From the NCBI GenBank assembly GCA_028023455.1, contig JAQFVV010012670.1, positions 372,001-436,000 of the forward strand: DNA of 64,000 nucleotides. Direction: 5' to 3'. Made by a program: the position numbers and the translations under genes. The first letter of the stretch is position 1. Each line of letters starts with the position of its first letter. Shown here piece by piece: positions 24,483-34,442 of the stretch. The notes beneath the pieces are model-generated. The model saw only the letters and a list, made by a program, of their open reading frames with translations. It was not told the DNA's origin and made no database searches. Source of the DNA: Epiperipatus broadwayi. Its lineage: Eukaryota; Onychophora; Udeonychophora; Euonychophora; Peripatidae.

Positions 24483-24639
24483 AATACAAATAAAAGTATT
24501 GATAAAGTGTTTAAAATGGTGTTAATGGTATGATATAATCATATAGATCTGAACCCAGTTCAGTATTTATACATTTTGGTGTCTTTGGTTTTATAAAAAC
24601 CACCATCACCATTACCCTATGGGCAAGATTGGGATAAAA

Positions 24640-24850
24640 CCACTAAAATATCACATGATCATCATTTCCTATGCTTAAACAAGCTGTTAAAACAATTGCA
24701 AACTCTCCATAATCAATAGGTGCAAGAAGGTTTGTGCATAAAATCCCTTTTTAGTATCTACACGTTCAATATTACCAGACTAGTTTCTAGCTCGTGACTT
24801 TCATTAGTGAGGAGCCTTAGATCTCAGAGTACTGCATTTAGATCTATACG
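24640..24850 (-). mobile_element. Class beta element, unit 2 of tandem pair, truncated
   Basis: Starts ACCACTAAAATATCACATGA and continues in the same order as unit 1, with about 27 bp missing after CAAACTCTCCATA. It carries the hammerhead region and then meets, at about 24850, an inverted partial unit. The family order is preserved, so this is the second member of a head-to-tail pair. Confidence 0.7.
24774..24812 (-). ncRNA. Hammerhead ribozyme relic, class beta
   Basis: Minus strand: CCTCA, CTAATGA (one change), AAGTCACGAGCTA (stem II GTC/GAGC region weak), GAAACTAGTC, TGGTA. Stem III is intact; stem I is reduced by the TGGTA change. Probably inactive. Confidence 0.5.
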
Positions 24851-25130
24851 ACTATACAAATTAGCTTGGATTGAAAATATTTTTTCATCTCAGACTCACA
24901 GCTTTTTAGTTAATTAATGAGATAAAAAGTGGCTGCTGGAGGGTTGCATTAGATACTAAGATCTAGGTTCAGTACCCTCATATCCAAGGCTTCTGAATGA
25001 TGAAAGTCACAAGCTAGAAACTAGTCTGGAAATGTTGGATGAGTAGACACAAGATAGGGATTTTTATGCACATATCTTCTTGCATCCATTGATTACTAAG
25101 ACTTGCACTTGGTGGCGCTGCTGTATGAAG
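24851..25130 (+). mobile_element. Class beta element, inverted third unit
   Basis: Opposite orientation to the tandem pair: AAATTAGCTTGGATTG, GGTGGCTGCTGGAGG-like sequence, AGATCTAGGTTCAGTACCCT, the hammerhead region, ATGCACATATCTTC, then TTGCACTTGGTGGCGCTGC and the end. It forms a head-to-head inverted pair with the unit to its left, so a transcript across both would fold back. Confidence 0.75.
24989..25030 (+). ncRNA. Hammerhead ribozyme relic, class beta
   Basis: Plus strand: CTGAATGATGA in place of CTCACTGATGA, AAGTCACAAGCTA (stem II), GAAACTAGTC and TGGAA. Stem III and GAAAC are intact; stem I is weakened on both sides. Confidence 0.5.
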
Positions 25131-26340
25131 TTTGCATTTATTTAACTTTGTGTTTTGTAACTTTTTTTTTAATTGTAAAATTAGAAGACTATAATTAGAA
25201 TTTAAATCTGCATCATCCTATATTTTTTATATTATTATTCAATAACTATCAATAACTGCATAATTTATTTAATAATTTGTTTATTTTTTACCCATTTGAA
25301 ATATTCTAAAGAAATATGGATTACACAAGTTTTGAACAATATATTGGTTAATATATTAAGTTCTCTATGGGGAGATAAATTCAGTAAATAGGTCATAGAG
25401 AATTACAATTAAACAATGATACTTTTCTTAAAAAAGTTAAGAAATAATCTGTAGTAACTGAATCTATTATACAAATTATCTTTTATTAATCATATTTGCA
25501 TTCAGTGCACATTAATAATATGCATCTCTTATTTTTTTCCTGTTAAGGAATTACTCGATCAGGTTTGAATATAAATATGTTCATGAATAATTATAACATT
25601 CCTTGGTTTCAGAGTCAGTTATTTTCATTCAGTTTGATAAAATGGATATAATAGCACTACTAAGTCCACAGTATACGGCAAGGGATTATGGTGCAAAATT
25701 TCCTGAAAACATATATTAAGAAAACCATTTGATTTTTAATACTAACTTTCTTCATATTCTTCATTTAGATAAATATTACTCTATCATCATCCCATATAAT
25801 TTCTTCCTCTCTATTCTTTAATTCTTTAATGATTCTGATAGTATTAATGATCTTGCGCTTCATGATCCTATTCTTACTAGAATGAAATATCTTTCTTATT
25901 ATGCAATCTCAAAGTGTTGCACCATGGGAAATGTTACACTAAATAGTTTTTCATTATTAATCCATGATACAAATATTTTTTTTGAAACTTTGCTGCCTTT
26001 CTATCATATCAGTACTCCACCTATGAAAAAGATTCTGAACTGAAGCTCAACCAGTCATTTCTAGCCATCAAACGTCATATGATCTTCCAAGTAAATAATT
26101 AATTAACAATTATATGTCAAACTACACAAAATGTCTCATTCAACTTATGCATGTTGTTAAGCATACCTAAACTGAAGTTCAAATTTGTTTCATATGTGTT
26201 GCTTTCAGTTTGAATAGAATGGCAAAATAAAGTTGTTTTTTGCAAATCTATTATTAAACTTTACTTTTCAAATAATTAATTCAACAAAAGTATTTTACAA
26301 AGAATGAATTTATCCATTCTACCTTATACAACTGATGCAC
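25131..26340. other. AT-rich non-coding stretch
   Basis: No gene or recognisable repeat before the alpha element that begins near 26320. Confidence 0.45.
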
Positions 26341-26662
26341 ATGCCCCCACGTATGCAAAAAAGATAAATTATTTCCAATATAATATTTCATGCTAAAACA
26401 GCACTCATCAGTTGGTCAAGATCATCATCTCCCATACATATACATAATCAGTGCTCGGTTTATATTAAGATAGCAAATCTTCAAACTTTAAAGGACAGGC
26501 TTCAATCTTCTCCACTCTCCAACTCTTCAGCCATCCATATCATTGAAAATCTTATGACAGTATGTTCAGAGCCCTTATTTACCAATTTTCTTGTTATACC
26601 CATATTGACTAAGAGGATGACTAAAAGGAGCTTGAAAGTCTAGTTTCAAATCCCCCAAAATA
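26320..26662 (-). mobile_element. Class alpha ribozyme element
   Basis: Shares in order, with the copies at 45 and 55 kb: ATACAACTGATGCACATG, AAAGATAAATTATT, the hammerhead, CATCATCTCCCATACATATA, CAGTGCTCGGTTTATATT and AGGCTTCAATC. It ends near 26660 with TTTCAAATCCCCC, a variant of the element's tRNA-like terminus. About 340 bp. No coding capacity. Confidence 0.75.
26368..26425 (-). ncRNA. Hammerhead ribozyme, class alpha
   Basis: Minus strand: CCAA, then the perfect core CTGATGA, stem II GTGCT with loop GTTTT and AGCAT (5 bp, one G-U), GAAA, stem III AT/AT around an ATT loop, cleavage base A, then TTGG pairing with CCAA. The outer stem I helix (ATGATC against AAATAAT) is partly degraded. 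All invariant residues are present, so residual activity is possible. Confidence 0.75.
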
Positions 26663-27592
26663 AATTATCTGACCTTAATAAAATAACGTAGAAAATATTT
26701 TATTTTCTAACACATAAGCGTAAATATATAAAAAAAAGATTTTTAATATTATTCATATATCATTTTATAATTATATTTATAATTATATTATAAATCAAAT
26801 TAACATTAACATTTTTTAAAAAAAATAACTATATATATATTAAAAAAGATATTTTGTCTTATTGCATAATGCAAAAAGGTCAACCAAAATTTGTAAACTG
26901 TTATTTAAGCTTTAGTGCTTTCTTATTTTTTAATTACATCTGCTATCTATGGGCAAAAGTGAAAACTAAAATATAGAATCATTAATATTCAAACAAAATC
27001 ATTGAATATAAAACTGGTAGAAAATTTACTGATTTTGGTTTCTCTAATGCAGCAATATATTATGTGATGACTTATAAGAGTTTCACTATGCAATATGACA
27101 TTCTTATCAGACAAATGGTTTAACTGTTTGAACGATTTCTTATGTAATGCCAACAATTCCTAAAACTTTATCTTTTGGTCAGATCTCGCATCTCTAATCA
27201 TTATTGGATGTTGTTTTGTGCAAATGATTCTATCAACAGCATTATATTTATAATAAACATATTCTGTATGTTTTCCTTCACTTATGTTTAATCTTTGTAA
27301 TACTGATTACAATCTATTTATTAAATTCTTCAACATATCAGCTCAAGGCTGGTCTCGTGGTTCTTTGGCAGTCAACTTTTTTTTCATGCCTTTTTCAAAT
27401 TTTTAAAAGTTGTAGAGATGCTGATGCATTAAGTCCTTGTCTTTTATATATACTAATGTTAAAAATAATCAATTTAAAACAAAATTGAAATAGACAGCTC
27501 ACTATAAATAAAAATAGTATTTAATACATCAATTTAGTTTTCATTCCTTAATGGAAACTTTTCAAGATGTTTCTTTTTTACACAATCACGTG

Positions 27593-27790
27593 ATGTGATG
27601 TGATGTACTGTGGCTTCTTAAACGGAATCAGGAATCTCTCAGCAACTGCCCAGAGAAACCTGTTAGCCACTTTACCTTACATTCCCCACTCTAAGTTCTC
27701 CCATATTCTGCTCCATCCCATTTCCACAACATAATATTTGTCAATTACATGACCAATTACCCCACAGCAACTCTCCCAATGGACATTATT
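27593..27790 (-). mobile_element. 3' end of a LINE copy (same family as 57.7-59.6 kb)
   Basis: GTGATGTGATGTGATGTACT, GTGGCTTCTTAAACGGAATC, CCTGTTAGCCACTTT and CCATTTCCACAACATAAT match, in the same order, the 3' end of the LINE at 57.7-59.6 kb. Read on the minus strand this is the last coding residues, a short 3' UTR and a tail of ACATC/CACATC repeats. Only about 200 bp survive: a typical severe 5' truncation. Confidence 0.8.
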
Positions 27791-27914
27791 TACATTACAT
27801 TACAATAAATATTATTATTAAAATATATACATTAAATATAATTAGTAAATACAGAAGGCAATATTATGAACAAATTCTAACATTGAAATTTGATCATTTA
27901 AAGTACATACTAAA

Positions 27915-28200
27915 GTATTTGTCTGAAGGTTTGTAATGATGGTATATTATAAGATGTGATATGTTGGACTATTTCCATCATTTACGAGTGAATGTTGAAT
28001 GTATAGAAAATTTTAAATCTTTATTTAAACTTTCCAAATACAACAACTTGTTAGTAATAATACACAAATAGACAATACAGGTTAGTAATTACACAATGTT
28101 TAGAGTAGCATTATTCTCCACTCTTCTTCAGGTGTTGCTGGCCGATATGCACAGTGACAATATTCGCTTAGAGGTTGAACTCACACCTTTAGATTCTTGA
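27915..28200 (-). repeat. Class epsilon dispersed repeat, copy 1
   Basis: Matches 55700-55960 in order: TGTCTGAAGGTTTGT, TTGGACTATTTC, AAATCTTTATTTAAA, TTCCAAATACA, TTCTCC, CTCTTCTTCA and GGCC. It contains a degenerate hammerhead-like core. An adjacent dispersed repeat (28290-28500) is also matched at 51885-52100, so a longer composite element may be present. Confidence 0.65.
28091..28135 (-). ncRNA. Degenerate hammerhead-like fold, class epsilon
   Basis: Minus strand: ACAC, CTGAAGA (a valid CTGANGA core), AGAGT paired with ACTCT across a 13-nt loop, AAAC where GAAA is expected, then ATT and GTGT pairing with ACAC. The other copy keeps the ACAC/GTGT-type helix as ATAC/GTGT. The conserved G before AAA is missing in both, so this is a relic at best. 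Confidence 0.4.
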
Positions 28201-28289
28201 ATATCGAATTAACGTATGTGTGAATTTAAACATGAATGTATTTACATATAAACAACATATAAAAAAGTTAAAGGAAACCAGGAGTTCAG

Positions 28290-28505
28290 TAATCATAGAA
28301 ATATGATATGTACACTATTACTGCTGATTGCCACATCATACTTTTTATATTCAGTGCACTGACAATCATGTGACCAAGCCGTATTAACTTGTGATAAATA
28401 CTCTAGCTATTCGCAATTATTGTTGACTAGATGAATTGGCAATAGGCTGGCTACCTAAACCAAAAAAAAATCCTAAGCTTGTTTATGATCTGAAAAAATA
28501 TCAAA
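28290..28505. repeat. Dispersed repeat shared with 51885-52100
   Basis: AGAAATATGATAT, then GACC/GACCAA, GGCTGGCTACCTAAA versus GGATTGGCTATCTAAA, and GTTTATGATCTGAAAA occur in the same order in both places. Non-coding. It may be the flank of the class epsilon element. Confidence 0.55.
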
Positions 28506-29165
28506 TTCATGCAGCCTAGAAAGTTGTGTTATCACTAAGCTTTAACGCTCTTTATTTGAATATAATACTATGAAAAATACAAATACATATATTCCATTTC
28601 GTGTGAATTTTAAAAAAAATCTTTTAATGATACAGTTCCTATTATTAAATGAATACATGTAATTGAAGGTAATAATAACAATAATAATGATGATAACGTT
28701 AAAATAAAGTTGTTCTTAATAGTTAACTGAAAACCATCTGTCAATGCCATTTCTCTATTAAGCCAAACACCTACTGCTTACTTCATCTAAAGAAAACCTC
28801 TGAAATTGATTAAAATTTTTTTTTTCATTCTTACAATTCTCGTTATCAATTATACAGTTCATCTATTATTTACATTTTAGCGATTTTTAAAAACTATAAC
28901 TTTTTGTTTATTATTTCAAAATTCATAAATAATGAATAACTTTTTTTCCTCATTATGAGAATAATTTTCTAAATTGTTTAGACGAAAAATTTTTTTTTTT
29001 TACTTTTAATACGCTTTTATTTCCTGACATATAGGTTTACATCAATTTAACAATAAAAAAAATAATTTGCTAAATTATATTTTAAATATGCAAATCAAAT
29101 TCATGTAAATTAACCACTATTAAAAGCAAATTTTAGTATTAGGATTAGCTTATTAAATACATTAC

Positions 29166-29315
29166 TATAGGGGATTTGAACTCAGATTTTCAAGTACCCT
29201 TCAACTATCCACACTATCTCATACAACTGATACACATGACCACGTGTGTATCAGTTGTATGAGATAGTGTGGATAGTTGAAGGGTGCTTGAAAATCTGAG
29301 TTCAAATCCCCTATA
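29166..29315. repeat. Near-perfect 150-bp hairpin made of class alpha termini
   Basis: The left arm TATAGGGGATTTGAACTCAG, TTCAACTATCCACACTATCT, CATACAACTGATACACATG is repeated inverted on the right, with one or two mismatches (GTACCC versus GGGTGC) and only a few unpaired bases at the centre (about 29240). The sequence is the tRNA-like end of class alpha elements without any ribozyme. Read outward, each arm ends GAGTTCAAATCCCC, a B-box-like motif. Near-identity of the arms suggests recent formation or gene conversion. Confidence 0.9.
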
Positions 29316-29990
29316 CTTTTTCAATTAAGCTCCCAGGTTTATGAAGAGTGCCTGGTTTTCAAATATTTAAATACATTAATATAACAAACAATGATTAAAC
29401 TATGATTTTATTTGTAATGCATATTTGGTTCTTGAATATACTAATTCCCTTGCACGTAAATACACACCTTATATTTTTCTCCATCTTTTCCTCTTACAAT
29501 ATATGTCAACATTATAATATTTAAGTATTTATTTTAATCATTGTTTGAATTCTATCATACTTTGTATACTTTTAACTATATACTTAAAATATAATAAAAA
29601 CTTCACAGAAGGTATAATAGATTATAATTTTTGTGTAAATAGTTTTGACTCAGAGTCACAATGATGATTTGGGTCACATGACTAAAAAACTAAGAAAGAA
29701 ATAAGGAAATGGGGACTGTAAATAAATATAATAGAATAAAAAAATATGTGTACTGAAGGAACATAAAACAATAAATATTGAAAGATGAATAACAGAGAAA
29801 AATGCGAGGAATACAAATATCTAGTCATAAAGATCACATAAAGGGAAATAACAGATAAAGATATTAAAATAAATAAATACACTGGGTAGAAAAGTCATAA
29901 CATTAATTAACAGGATGATGTGTTAACAAAATAAATCAAAAGTTAGTAAATTATGAATATATGACACAATAGTGAAAAGTATCATTATAC

Positions 29991-31163
29991 ATCTGGGTCT
30001 CTTTTCACGCGGACTTATTTCACACAATTTTGAAGTTACACGATTCGTCTTTCACCGGAAGTCCGATAATGCGCTATTACTTTAATTAATAAATTTCGCG
30101 CACTTACGTTATATTGAAAGTAATAGCACATTATTGGAATTCGACTTTCATCTTAGTAATTTCAATATTTTCAGTGCTTTATAATAGTAAGATTTTATGC
30201 AATAATGAAATTAAAATCATGATTTCCACATTTTATGTATACACACATTAAATTTTACAAGATTATAATGTAAATTTGTTCAAACATTGTGCGTGTTTAT
30301 TCTGCAATTTAAATCACATTCTGTTTTTGCTTTTTAAAAAAGAACGTAATCAATTATTGATCATTTAGTGTCCACAAGTTTATTTTTAAAAGGTCAGTAA
30401 TAGCAGTGGGCACAATTAAAAATTAAAATCTGATTTTTAATTGTAATTAACAATTTAAAAATTACTTTTCGGGCGACTTGAAATTAATGTGATGTAAAAC
30501 GAAATTGAAAATTAAAGACAAAAATAAGAATTTAATTTTTAGTTGTTGGTTTTAATTAAATTTTTCCCAGCAGTGGTGAATAAATGTCTTTTTATTATCA
30601 TAAGTCTAAGTTCATAAACAATTAATAAAATCATCATCGTCGTCAGCAGAAAACTATTAACACAACATGAGAGTGAACTTGGTGCTAGTTGTATTTCCTC
30701 TTGTGAGAATAATTGCAGAGATATTCTTGACTTCGTTTAAGGAGAAGCCAAATACATCACATGAGAATCTGATTTTTTACTAGTTTGCAAACGAACGTCT
30801 TTTTGGGCAAATAGCGATAATAATTAAAATGTGTATAAAAAAATTTAAATTACTGTACTGTAAATTATGCATAAAAATATATTATTTTGAATAAAATTAA
30901 ATATTATAGTTAAAAAAAGTTTGTCTTGTATCATTTTTTTTCAACATTTGAAATTTTTTATTAGTCATATTTTATTTCCTTTTTTTTTTTTTTCGCGAAT
31001 TTTAAAGTAATTTTACATTGGCGCTTTGCTTTTACGCGAATTTTGAAAAATCACAGACCGCATCCTCCCTTTTTCAAAGTAAGTTATGTCTATTTTTGCG
31101 TGATTTCGTTTGTGCATGTTTTCTGAGGAACCTATCTATCGCGTAAAACGAGACCCAGGTGTA
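29991..31163. mobile_element. 1.2-kb element with ~19-bp inverted ends
   Basis: CTGGGTCTCTTTTCACGCGG at the left matches the reverse complement of the right end CGCGTAAAACGAGACCCAG with few changes. Inside, 30048-30085 and 30115-30155 form a second inverted pair (GATAATGCGCTATTACTTT with AAAGTAATAGCACATTATTG). CpG-containing ends stand out from the AT-rich background. No transposase. Probably a non-autonomous DNA transposon; superfamily unknown. Confidence 0.55.
30400..30580. repeat. Possible small hAT-like insertion nested in the TIR element
   Basis: GCAGTGGGCACAATTAAAAA at the left, and AATTTTTCCCAGCAGTGG at the right, look like diverged ends around an AT-rich core of repeated AATTAAAAATTAAA motifs. 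TIR pairing is imperfect and no duplication is clear. Confidence 0.3.
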
Positions 31164-31544
31164 TATAAAAGTGAAGTTTGGCAGCTGAAGAAAACAATGA
31201 AAAGGAAAATTGATTGCTACAGAAATGAATTATTGACAAAGATCTGCAGGAAAGTCAAGGAAAGAGTGCATATTGAACACACTATAATAAATGAAATCAG
31301 AATGAGATAATAGTATGAATGTGTACAAAGGATTCTCATAAAAGATTACTAAAACATAGATATCACTGGTAAAGAGAAGAAGAGGATTTCTAAAAAAAAA
31401 AAAGTTGGAAAAAAGGAATAGATAGATAAATTAAAAACAAAAATTTTCAGGAAGAATTATGAATGGACAGAGAAACATGGCAATTGAGTATCTGAAGATG
31501 TTATATAATGTTATAGACTGACAAGAAGAAGAATATTAGAGATG

Positions 31545-31601
31545 ATGACCTGGCCCAACTGATGAGTGCTGGTTCAGCATGAAAAACATCTTGGGGGTTA
31601 T
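31545..31601 (+). ncRNA. Hammerhead ribozyme, class alpha, well preserved
   Basis: In order on the plus strand: ATGACC (outer stem I), TGG internal loop, CCCAA (inner stem I), CTGATGA core at 31559-31565, stem II GTGCTG with loop GTT and CAGCAT (6 bp, one G-U), GAAA at 31581-31584, short stem III AACAT, cleavage base C at 31590, TTGGG (pairs CCCAA) and GGTTAT (pairs ATGACC). All catalytic residues are present. The asymmetric internal loop in stem I and the stem II loop are placed where tertiary contacts occur in natural type I hammerheads. Only U15.2 of stem III looks mutated. Confidence 0.85.
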
Positions 31602-31605
31602 TCGT

Positions 31606-33311
31606 CTTTTATTGTATAATTTATTTATATGAAATTATTTATAAAATAAAAAAGAAAGGAGATATATGGAAGTTGTCTGATCAAATAGATTAAATGACTT
31701 ATATAGCGGAAAGTTTGTTGCTGCCAAAAAATCTCTTTAGGAAAATCTCTTAATGCTCATCAATGATAAAATACCACCATTATCTTTATGTAATCCATAA
31801 TAAACATTCTAAGCTTAAGGTTCAAGATATAGAATGTCATTAGCATGGAATCTTATCTTTATAAGAAAAACATTTCTAAAAGTGGACAGATTCTTTCAAA
31901 ATTATCCTACATATTTTAAGAAGATTATTAATAATAATAAAAATATTAAAAACAAGGTGTAGAAGTAATGAAGATAATATACAATTGAATGTTTTTTCCT
32001 GCATTTATTCAATTAAAAATTATTTACGATAACTGAATTCCAATACATATATTTACTGGCTCTTTCCATCTGGAATTGGGATGACCATAGCTGTTTACAA
32101 ATGGTTTCTAATGAAATGAAAATGATTACATATATATATACAAGTTATAAAAATCCCATAATGCAATGGTAACACTTGCAAACCAGGCTGAGTAAACTTG
32201 AACATTTTAGAATTTTTCTTTCAGACAGCCAACTCATAACCAATCATTCAACATTGGTCAGCAAGTGTTAATTTCACATTTCTTTAATGATATCAATATA
32301 GTAGAACTACAATAATCACTATATTTTGTTCCAAGTCTTCCTCGTGTACATCACGAAATTTTGATTAGAATGTATTGTTTATTGAAATGCAAGTATGCAG
32401 CAATTTTCAACATATATATATAACAAAGATACTTATATATATATATAGTAGATTGTAGTATAAAAATTTCAAAAAATAATATAATTATTAAAAATAAAGT
32501 GAGGGGACACATTTATGTATATTTTACTGGGTGTGCAATCACTTATTCATTTGCTGAAACAATAAGAATAAGAAAAAAAACTTACTGTTCTATATTTTTA
32601 TTCTTTTTTAAAAAGTTAAATGTCTGACTTTCTTCACAATTAAATATGCTCTGGGAAATTCCCAATAACTTTTTTGTAAAACTTTTAACATTATGTGTAG
32701 AAAACATTTTATTATATCTAATACTGCATGCCCACATCAAATTCAAACAGGGTAAGAAAGGAAGAATAAAATGCATATGCTTTCAACATAAACCAAACAT
32801 AGTTTATTAAAAAAAACTTGATTCATATGGTGCTCTGAGATGGAAAAACAGCTACTGGCACATTGTAAAATTTATTTCCTTTTTTTTTTTTAATGTGATC
32901 GTGTATGGTGCTCAGAGAGAGAAATGGTTGCTCTTATATCATAAAATATATTAAATTTATGACTTTTAATGCGGGTTTTTTTTTACAATTTTGTTTGCTG
33001 TTTATATTTTTATTGGATAGCATATAATTTAAGATTGTGTATAATGTATGTTATATTTTACTTGGTAGATAGATTTGAACTTTAAATGATAACTTCAAAT
33101 TTAATAGTAGCAAATAAATATAAATATGAATATTGAGAATATAAATTATATGTAATATGATTGATTATTATTATTAATGCTTCCAGGGTACCCAAATTTT
33201 ATCAAAATAATGAATTTTCAAAATTAATAATATTCAACAATGCCTCCATCTTTAAAACATCTATTAAAAAATTGCTGATAAAAAGTTGAAAGAATATTAA
33301 ATATAATGTAT
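31606..33311. other. AT-rich non-coding stretch
   Basis: No gene. Upstream, at 31110-31310, a lysine/arginine-rich 66-codon frame shows no family motif. The interval to 33311 holds AT microsatellites (about 32410-32450) and nothing else I can name. Confidence 0.45.
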
Positions 33312-33593
33312 ATTAGTAATAATTGAAAGGTTGCTAGTCTTTCACATGCGCATAATCTCTCAGACAGCCAATCAGATTTTAAACAGCTGTCTTAAGAACG
33401 ATCAGGCATTGACACATGACAGAGATTTTGATAAGAAAAGTTAAGTAGAGAAAAGGTTGGTATCATCCTTTTCTTATCATCTCTGTCATGTGTCAATACC
33501 TGATCGTTCTTAAGACAGCTGCTTAAAATCTGATTGGCTGTCTGAGAGACTATGCGCATCTGAAAGACTAGCAACCTTTCAATTATTACTAAT
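33312..33593. mobile_element. 282-bp palindromic element
   Basis: Arms of about 125 bp: ATTAGTAATAATTGAAAGG at the left and CCTTTCAATTATTACTAAT at the right, continuing inward through GGTTGCTAGTCTTTCA, ATGCGCATA, CTCTCAGACAGCCAATCAGA, AGCTGTCTTAAGAACGATCA and CATGACAGAGAT. Mismatches are few. No ribozyme core is found in either arm, so it is distinct from the hammerhead fold-backs. The inverted sequence runs to the outermost readable bases. Confidence 0.9.
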
Positions 33594-34054
33594 TTAATAA
33601 CAACATGCGATTTAGACAAATGTTATAATGTATATTGTAACCATATCTTGCTTTATACTTATATCTACACCATCAAAAAAAAAAAGATTAGATTAACATG
33701 TGTTTTTCCATTATCGAACTCTACATTTAAAATCTGTTACAACCTTAATGGCAGCTGATTTAAATATAAGTTATCATCCTTCTCAGCTTTGTCTTTCAAA
33801 CAATTTTCACGTATTATAGTAAATAAAACTTTTGCAAAAAAGTAATATAAAGCAATCAAAAGCCATAATAAAACATGCATTCATGATAATTAGGCTTATT
33901 AATTTATGACATTTACAAAATACACTTTTTCTTATATTTTTGAATGTATATATATAGAGAGATAATATAGGGAGCGTACCAATAGCTCAAACAAGCTCTT
34001 AATTGATGTGTGGGAAGAGAAAATATTTAAAAAATCTATCTGAAACATTCCCAT

Positions 34055-34098
34055 CCCCAGACCAATTGGTTTCGAGCTTTTGGCTCACCTCAGTGAGG
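34055..34098 (-). ncRNA. Hammerhead ribozyme, class beta, left arm
   Basis: Minus strand: CCTCA, CTGAGGT (A9 changed to T), stem II GAGC with loop CAAAA and GCTC (4 perfect pairs), GAAA, stem III ACC/GGT around AATT, cleavage base C, TGGGG pairing CCTCA. Folding is intact, but the A9 change in the core should strongly reduce cleavage. Confidence 0.7.
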
Positions 34099-34308
34099 AG
34101 CTAGAATATTCAGACACTACATCTAAAATATCAACTCAAAGCCCACCACTTATTTAATACGTAATATTTAAGTAGAAACTCTGAAATTTTCAGACATGAA
34201 AATGTTTTTAACTCGAAAATTTCAGAGTTTCTACTTAAATGCTACATATTAAATAAGTGTGAAGTTTTTGAGCTGGTATTTTAGATCTAGAGTCTGAATA
34301 TTCTAGCT

Positions 34309-34352
34309 CCTCACTGAGGTGAGCCAAAAGCTCAAAACCAATTGATCTGAGG
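34309..34352 (+). ncRNA. Hammerhead ribozyme relic, class beta, right arm
   Basis: Plus strand copy of the same module: CCTCA, CTGAGGT, GAGC/GCTC stem II, but AAAAC instead of GAAAC, and GATC instead of GGTC at the cleavage side. Two further losses make it inactive. Confidence 0.65.
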
Positions 34353-34442
34353 ATGGTAATGTTCCAGATAGAGATTTTAAATATCTTCTCTTATCACATT
34401 TATCAATTAAAAGCTTGTTTGAGCTATTGGTATGCTCCCTAT

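Larger units (their letters stand above)
24308..24548. mobile_element. Class gamma palindromic ribozyme element inserted in beta unit
   Basis: A 241-bp insertion flanked by the 12-bp direct repeat AATCATATAGAT (24296-24307 and 24537-24548). It consists of two inverted arms that match closely from ATCATACCATTAACACC/GGTGTTAATGGTATGAT inwards through TTGTATTAAACTA/TAGTTTAATACAA to a turn at about 24435-24446. A non-constant, >10-bp TSD fits target-primed reverse transcription better than cut-and-paste transposition. Confidence 0.85.
33965..34442. mobile_element. Class beta fold-back element, ~475 bp
   Basis: Outer ends AGGGAGCGTACCAATAGCTC and GAGCTATTGGTATGCTCCCT; arms continue through CAAACAAGCT, AAATCT, the hammerhead, TAGAATATTCAGAC and ATTTAAGTAGAAACTCTGAA up to a turn near 34205. 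ATAATA occurs just outside both ends. Each arm carries one class beta ribozyme pointing toward the outer end. The ends differ from the 24-kb beta units, so this is a subfamily sharing only the ribozyme module. Confidence 0.9.

Noticed and set aside
23933-25130. CRISPR-like array
   Set aside because: Repeats are long, few and inverted, with no regular short spacers, and the DNA is eukaryotic.
31110-31310. 66-codon basic frame as a protein gene
   Set aside because: Begins inside the TIR element end and shows no motif; purine-rich composition alone explains the lysine/arginine content.
33312-33593. Hammerhead in the 282-bp palindrome
   Set aside because: CTGAAAGACTAG occurs, but without a stem II hairpin or GAAA at the right distance.
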